A program made the translations under genes and the position numbers. Under the pieces are notes generated by a model. It saw nothing but the letters and a program-made list of their open reading frames with translations. It was not told where the DNA came from and did not search any database. DNA of 64,000 nt from Enchytraeus crypticus (taxonomy: Eukaryota; Annelida; Clitellata; Enchytraeida; Enchytraeidae). Of this stretch, positions 60,401 to 64,000 are shown piece by piece. Location of the stretch: positions 248,001 through 312,000 of the forward strand of contig CAJHZI010000277.1 of the NCBI GenBank assembly GCA_905160935.1, given 5' to 3'. Every line of letters starts with the position of its first letter. Position 1 is the stretch's first letter.

Positions 60401-63400
60401 AAAAAGCCTACCAAAAGCTCTATTTAAATTAACGAATCAATATAAAGTTTTAAATATACCTATAAATTTATTTGACAGATTTATTTATAGGTCAATTGCA
60501 TTATGCATCTGATGCAGGGTGCTATTGTAAGTCTGCTGCCATTGGCTACGGAGTTATAACATAATAACCAATAAACTTGTACTAAGCTGAGGTAAAAACA
60601 GAAGGAAAATCGGTTAAATTTCAGACTGCGGATAATCATACGTTGGGTTCAAATCCTGGCTAGTATGTGCCGGCTGTTCTTTGCAAAGTTGAAACTGACG
60701 TTAATATCGGTTTTAGTCTTTCGCTTTAATTAACCGAAAATAAAACTTCCCTATTGACAGTTTGCGTATAGTGAGTTTGGTCTATTCTTCAGTCTCCCGG
60801 ACACAACACAGGAAATACCTATGACATACTTAAGAAATATCTAACAATATATCTATGACCTATTATTTACTCACAAGAACGGTATAGAACGTGCAGACTA
60901 TTCCGCAGATAGCAATTGAAACCTGCACATCCAGATTGGATACTGCAATTAGAGAAAAATGGCAATTGTTTTATAAGTATTTTTCAAATCTATCAATTAA
61001 AATTACTGGGTATTAACTGGAATACATTTTTAGTCATTGCTGACTTCTTAGCTGACCAAGTCAAAAATTAATATTCACATGCATGTATATTAGAATCTAT
61101 ACCATAAACACAAAAAAAAAAAAAAAAAAGTAAACGAATTTTCTTAATCAGCAATTAATTTAGGAGTATAAAATAATGTAATTACAGAAGAATTATTAAA
61201 TGAGATAAATTCTTCTTTTATTACCCTACGCACATCAAAGTTACTGAAGCTTTCGTGTATCTAAGCTTGTCTACTTTTCACACAATATACTGCGGAACTT
61301 ATATTTTTGTTTAATCGCATGTTATGATCGATCTACTGGCACACTAATTTCTTTTACTGAGAGTGCTATGTAATTTGTAATTGTAATGTAATATAATGTA
61401 ATGTAATAATAATATGTAATTGTAATTTGTAAGACATAGCTCTGCTATTTATTTATGTGAGTCGACTGGATGCATGGTCTAACGTTTCTATCTTATTGTG
61501 TTTTATTGTAATAAGAAATTTTAAGTGTCTGAGGCAATTGTGATGAAATAAAGACTAGTAAAGATTCTAAATGTAATCTACAATTAGTTGTATAATTATC
61601 ATTATTACAAATTTCACATAAATGAATGTACATGTATAGCACTATGTAATATTGTTCTATATCACTTTTTCCTATTTAACAGTGTTCTATGTTACAATAT
61701 TTTATGTAACATTAACTTATGTAACAGTGTTCTATGTAACATTATCTTATGTAACAGTGTTCTATGTAACATTACCTTATGTAACAGTGTTCTATGTAAC
61801 ATTATCTTATGTAACAGTGTTCTATGTAACATTATCTTATGTAACAGTGTTCTATGTAACATTACCTTATGTAACAGTGTTCTATGTAACATTATCTTAT
61901 GTAACAGTGTTCTATGTAACATTATCTTATGTAACATTATTCTATGTAACATTATCTTATGTAACAGTGTTCTATGTAATATTATCTTATGTAACAGTGT
62001 TCTATGTAACTTATGTATCTATGTAACATGTAACAGTGTTCTATGTAATATTATCTTATGTAACAGTGTTCTATGTAATATTATCTTATGTAACAGTGTT
62101 CTATGTAACATTATCTTATGTAACAGTGTTCTATGCTACATACCCTGAGCTAAAGCCAAAGCCGGTGTGTATAAGACCACAGACAAGTAGAGTATCTGAA
62201 TATATCAAAGAAGGACTTTATAGACTTTTATAAGCATAATAATTATACAAAACGTAAATGATTATAGACTTCTATTCAATATAAACAGAATCTGATATTG
62301 CAGTTTAATGAAGTAACCAACGAAGACTTCTGTATATAAACCATTATCATTACAGAATGTTGTATTTCGTCTAATGTGATATAGCTAATGACAGACTAAA
62401 GAAAAAGCTAAAAATAAATCACTGTTAATGACGGAATAAAACAAGAGTGCATTTAAAAAATGGCTATTAAAACACTTACGAATATCACCTTCGGGAGGGA
62501 AATGAATCTGACGTTAACATCGGCTTTACAGCTTATTATAAGCTAAGTTTCAATAAATAAAAATGAAATCGCTAACATTTAATTACTTTAAAAAATTAAA
62601 AAAGAAAACAATGAGGTTAACTAGACTAATATGTGTTATTCTACGAATACTGTAAAGTACTTTTTTGTTTCTATTTCAAACAAGGTAAACGTAGTTGACG
62701 TCCCAATTTATGTCCCTCTATCAACCCCTTACACGAATGTCTGATACTTTATGTAAGTGCTATTAAAGTGTAACAGAGCTAAGAAGTAGAAAGGTTAGGC
62801 CTTATAGTTAATCACCCACGCATTACATTATGCAAAACCAACTAATTTATTACGTGGATATGTAGATCTAGATTATAAATATATCTTTTTTTCAAGAAAT
62901 TGTTGTAGATTGTAGAATAATTGGCAGATATTAATACATTTTATATCAGTTAATTTTGATGTCTACTTACCACCATGACGCTGAATGTGATGGAAGTGGC
63001 CAGGCGAACTGTCTTGTTAAATCGAATTTCTAAATACTTAAATTATAAAATAGAACAATTTATTATTTTATTTTTATTCTTTCATCACAGCAAACATAAA
63101 CATGTAGATCGACGGTGACTAAATAGAAGTAATGTACAATATAGAAATGACTATGAGAGCGTAACGATAATATATGAACACTATTCCATTCACATAAAAC
63201 AAATAAAATGTAACGATACATGTGCAGAACCATAAAGGTTAAACATTAGAACAAACTAACGTCAATTCTCGAATGCTTGTCCGTGACGTTACTCGCACTG
63301 GATTTGAATCCTGTTTCTAAATAATTATGAGAAACAAACTATAAACAATACTCATCCGCAGCCAGAAAGCATCCCGGTGAACTAACTGCGCAGACTTTTT

Positions 63401-63925
63401 ATTAAATCAGAAAGAACCTTATAAGTTCAATAAAATGACACTGTTTCAAAAGGCAGCGATTACTAATAACCATGGAGAGGAAGGAGAAAATGGGTCTTAA
63501 AGAAGCACCCGTGCTTCTTGAGCCAGAGTGCCGCTATGTTTAAGAACTTATTGCCGATTCTAAGGCATCTCGATAGCAGGCTATCGAAAGTTTTATGGAA
63601 GGGATAGTCACTTTTGGATTTTATGAACACTTGTTGACTCGCTAAAGTCCGCTTGGTTTCCGACTGACTTGTCGTCTCATATTCCACCGGATAACTTTAG
63701 TTAACCGCTATATACAGTAGATGTTATAAAGATGGCTATAGGATAAGATTAGTGACTTACCTCATAAGCAGAAACTAGTTTCAGGCGATAGAAGGTCGGC
63801 ATGAAGAGGTAGGCGGCTATGGGCAGAGCGGTGACGTAGGTCAGTCCATAGTAGGCGAACATCGTGCCGAATGTGTAGATCTCAGTGGGCGTTGAGATGA
63901 GAGTAACTGCCGAGAGGAACGACGC
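51841..63925 (-). CDS. SLC5 sodium-coupled solute transporter (SMCT/SMVT type), N-terminus off window
   Basis: Sodium-dependent symporter of the SLC5 family, closest in motifs to the monocarboxylate (SLC5A8/A12) and multivitamin (SLC5A6) branch. Exons in order: 63761-63925, 62971-63036, 62144-62195, 60875-60942, 59972-60126, 59103-59243, 57912-58041, 57008-57096, 56494-56621, 55577-55734, 54722-54939, 53741-53844, 52912-53042, 51841-52086. All phases agree: 616 residues plus stop. Marks: ASFLSAVTLISTPTEIYTFG, SAYEYLEIRF, YTPALAL, FYTVLGGMKATLWNDFFQ, NPDPTVRSTFWT, YADCDP, FPGLPGIYITSAFSAALSS, GPLTGTLALGLFFPFSNSKG. The last extracellular loop has two N-glycosylation sites (NKT, NYT). The cytoplasmic tail has a Cys cluster and ends TKM, a class I PDZ-type end. 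Only about TM1 is missing. Substrate not resolved. Confidence 0.9.
52205..52330. repeat. (CT)n-rich block
   Basis: Polypyrimidine block of CTCTCT with CCTCTCC interruptions, in the last intron of the SLC5 gene. On the gene's own strand it is purine-rich. Confidence 0.9.
52912..53042 (-). CDS. SLC5 exon with cysteine cluster
   Basis: Acceptor CCTATTGACAG ends at 53043; donor GTTTGCT from 52911. Phase 1 in, 0 out. Encodes MAKDTDVRLTFSW, then NECCCYCSDECRDCLLCG and acidic SPDDDVAE, on the cytoplasmic side after the last helix. Confidence 0.82.
53183..53290 (-). repeat. tRNA-like SINE, second type
   Basis: Reverse B-box GGATTCGAACCCACGAGG and, at the far end, GTTACCCCTGCGCTATTGC, the reverse of a tRNA A-box region (GCAATAGCGCAGGGGTAAC). 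Closer to a real tRNA than family A is, but too long between boxes. Confidence 0.5.
53519..53612 (+). repeat. tRNA-derived SINE, family A, partial
   Basis: Sense head is clear: GGCTGGAGCCAGTCGGTAAG, ATTCGACCGCGGATCATTAT, GGGCTCGCCCGTCACTGACA. Confidence 0.75.
53741..53844 (-). CDS. SLC5 exon (last TM helix)
   Basis: Acceptor TTTTACCACAG ends at 53845; donor GTTAAGA from 53740. Phase 2 in, 1 out. Encodes GADVAWVYKLSHMYYGIISL and SVTILVGIAVSVLT, like the Y-L-S-x-x-Y...LVVG-LVS helix of SLC5A8. Confidence 0.85.
54036..54178 (-). repeat. tRNA-derived SINE, family A, diverged
   Basis: Antisense: AAATTTAACGTCAGTGGTCT, ATTTGAACTTTGCACC, GATCCGCTGCCGAATAAAGT, AGCCACCGACTCAGCCC. Confidence 0.65.
54544..54600. 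repeat. 13-bp tandem repeat, four copies
   Basis: TCTCATCAGATTT repeated in tandem inside an SLC5 intron. Confidence 0.9.
54722..54939 (-). CDS. SLC5 exon (GALTG helix and glycosylated loop)
   Basis: Acceptor ATATTATCAG ends at 54940; donor GTAAGCT from 54721. Phase 0 in, 2 out. Encodes GALTGLITGLVVSSWIAVGS, then an extracellular loop with CRVC and the sequons NKT and NYT. Confidence 0.87.
55577..55734 (-). CDS. SLC5 exon (two TM helices, PFSNSK)
   Basis: Acceptor ATTTTGTGCAG ends at 55735; donor GTGAGTT from 55576. Phase 1 in, 0 out. Encodes LQIALSIFGFIGGPLTGTLA and LGLFFPFSNSK, highly typical of the SMCT/SMVT branch. Confidence 0.88.
56026..56325 (+). repeat. 5S rRNA-derived SINE (SINE3-like)
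   Basis: The first about 110 bp resemble the 3' two-thirds of 5S rRNA: CGAAGTTCAGCTGCATCGAC (A-box region) then CGGTTAGTACTT and ATGGGTGACC, with a diverged C-box near 56120-56138. A non-5S body follows, containing AACCATGGAGAGGAAGGAGG and GTGCTTCCTGACCCAGTGTG, and a TTA-rich end. A second copy of the body lies at 63448-63542, so it is a dispersed element, not a 5S gene. In an intron of SLC5. Confidence 0.7.
56494..56621 (-). CDS. SLC5 exon (SSVSGSLNALSAV helix)
   Basis: Acceptor TTTTAATATAG ends at 56622; donor GTAAGTAC from 56493. Phase 2 in, 1 out. Encodes SVSGSLNALSAVFLVDFIHP, the Na-site helix region of SLC5, and an intracellular basic loop. Confidence 0.88.
56740..56776. repeat. (AG)n microsatellite
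   Basis: About 36 bp of AG repeat in an SLC5 intron. Confidence 0.95.
57008..57096 (-). CDS. SLC5 exon (PGLPG region)
   Basis: Acceptor GACCTGTAG ends at 57097; donor GTTTAAA from 57007. Phase 0 in, 2 out. Encodes LVPIFIMDLMEGFPGLPGIY then ITSAFSAAL. Confidence 0.85.
57418..57484. repeat. (TA)n microsatellite
   Basis: TA repeat with AATA breaks, in an SLC5 intron. Confidence 0.95.
57912..58041 (-). CDS. SLC5 exon (YADCDP region)
   Basis: Acceptor TTTGTTCAG ends at 58042; donor GTAACCA from 57911. Phase 2 in, 0 out. Encodes a TM helix, MYAFYADCDPVTAKLVQRND and Q, as in the MYA-Y--CDP motif of the branch. Confidence 0.88.
58365..58408 (-). repeat. L1 3' terminus fragment
   Basis: TTAGTGCACTTTCTAATGGC and AGCTCCATGGCATATAACGC, the reverse of the L1 end. 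Confidence 0.5.
59103..59243 (-). CDS. SLC5 exon (NPDP-TFWT region)
   Basis: Acceptor TATTTGGGCAG ends at 59244; donor GTGTCAA from 59102. Phase 2 both sides. Encodes LNPDPTVRSTFWTQMIGG then YASSQSVIQKFLGVRSL. Confidence 0.88.
59972..60126 (-). CDS. SLC5 exon (GGMKATLWNDFFQ)
   Basis: Acceptor CCTGCAACAG ends at 60127; donor GTAAGTA from 59971. Phase 0 in, 2 out. Encodes GGMKATLWNDFFQMLMVFAG and the next loop to RIKFD. Confidence 0.88.
60600..60730 (+). repeat. tRNA-derived SINE, family A, diverged
   Basis: Sense: GACTGCGGATAATCATACGT, TGGGTTCAAATCCTGG, GAAACTGACGTTAATATCGG. Confidence 0.65.
60875..60942 (-). CDS. SLC5 exon (FYTVL)
   Basis: Acceptor CTCTAATTGCAG ends at 60943; donor GTGAGTA from 60874. 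Phase 1 in, 0 out. Encodes SNLDVQVSIAICGIVCTFYT and VL, joining to GGMKA. Confidence 0.87.
61340..61580. other. AT-rich intron DNA, possible LINE tail
   Basis: TGTAATGTAATATAATGTAA words and a GTGATGAAATAAAGACTAG end resemble a non-LTR 3' UTR. No coding part left. Confidence 0.3.
61680..62136. repeat. 30-bp minisatellite, about 15 copies
   Basis: The unit contains TAACAGTGTTCTATG and TAACATTATCTTATG, repeated almost perfectly. It ends about 7 nt inside the intron from the SLC5 donor at 62143. The lack of stops in some frames creates long spurious reading frames on both strands. Confidence 0.95.
62144..62195 (-). CDS. SLC5 exon (52-nt, YTPALAL)
   Basis: Acceptor ATATATTCAG ends at 62196; donor GTATGTA from 62143. 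Phase 0 in, 1 out. Encodes ILYLSVVLYTPALALAQ, as in the YAPALAL motif of the branch. Confidence 0.85.
62971..63036 (-). CDS. SLC5 exon (YLEIRF)
   Basis: Acceptor TTATAATTTAAG ends at 63037, chosen over the AG 7 nt downstream because the phase must be 0. Donor GTAAGTA from 62970. Encodes YLEIRFNKTVRLATSITFSV then MV. Confidence 0.85.
63240..63330 (-). repeat. tRNA-derived SINE, family A, diverged
   Basis: Antisense: AACAAACTAACGTCAATTCT, GTCCGTGACGTTACTCGCAC, GGATTTGAATCCTG. Confidence 0.6.
63448..63542 (+). repeat. 5S-derived SINE, body fragment
   Basis: AAAAGGCAGCGATTACTAAT, AACCATGGAGAGGAAGGAG, GCCAGAGTGCCGCTATG match the body of the copy at 56026-56325. The 5S head is missing. Confidence 0.75.
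63761..63925 (-). CDS. SLC5 exon (ASFLSAVT, first in window)
   Basis: Acceptor AACACCTCTAG ends at 63926; donor GTAAGTC from 63760. Phase 0 both sides, 55 codons. Encodes ASFLSAVTLISTPTEIYTFG and TM3 to the SAYE motif. Its GC-rich codon use contrasts with its AT-rich introns. Confidence 0.9.
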
Positions 63926-63958
63926 CTAGAGGTGTTACAATCGTACGATGCATTTAAA

Positions 63959-64000
63959 AGCTAAGGTAAAGCTAAGGTTAACGTCCGTTTCCCCACTCGA
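63959..64000 (-). repeat. tRNA-derived SINE, family A, cut by window end
   Basis: AGCTAAGGTAAAGCTAAGG and GTTAACGTCCGTTTCC, the start of an antisense family A copy. Confidence 0.7.

Noticed and set aside
61588-62233. Long reading frames on both strands, up to 186 codons, with LSYVTVFYVT-like repeats
   Set aside because: They are produced by a 30-bp minisatellite without stops in those frames; there is no start context, domain or splice support.

Overview
The window looks like AT-rich nuclear DNA of an invertebrate animal. Genes are split into many short exons with GT-AG introns, and introns and intergenic DNA are full of retrotransposon pieces, tRNA- and 5S-derived SINEs, mariner-type transposons and long microsatellites. 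A well-preserved homologue of the insulin-binding protein ImpL2 makes an arthropod the most likely source, but the sequence alone does not settle the phylum. I saw no bacterial features, no CRISPR array and no intact tRNA or rRNA gene.

Left part (1-22.5 kb): a tandem duplication of an SLC7 amino acid transporter (light chain of heteromeric transporters), both copies on the minus strand. Copy 1 shows only its first two coding exons (595-1578); the rest lies off the left edge. Copy 2 can be rebuilt from 20577 down to about 4442 in eleven exons whose phases all agree. Its last exon is uncertain. The two upstream regions (about 1.6-3.7 kb and 20.6-22.5 kb) are also homologous. A 217-bp block over the first coding exon is about 97% identical between copies, while the second exon is only about 83% identical, which suggests gene conversion. 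Introns of copy 2 hold two mariner elements with unusually long inverted repeats, a broken non-LTR retrotransposon, a perfect 21-bp hairpin and a GC-rich reading frame on the opposite strand.

Middle part (22.5-42.5 kb): about 20 kb with no convincing protein gene. It holds SINEs, LINE 3' ends, microsatellites and one orphan TATA/initiator pair at 24.9 kb.

Right part: an ImpL2-like secreted two-Ig-domain gene on the plus strand (coding 44931-50781, seven coding exons, 321 residues). A TATA box, initiator and noncoding first exon probably lie at 42.5-42.8 kb. It converges with a minus-strand SLC5 sodium-coupled solute transporter (SMCT/SMVT type). Fourteen exons of that gene, from 63925 down to the stop at 51841, give 616 residues; its N-terminus is off the right edge. 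No shared pathway is visible in the sequence. The genes have in common nutrient uptake (two SLC7 copies, one SLC5) and, by homology, control of insulin-like signalling (ImpL2).
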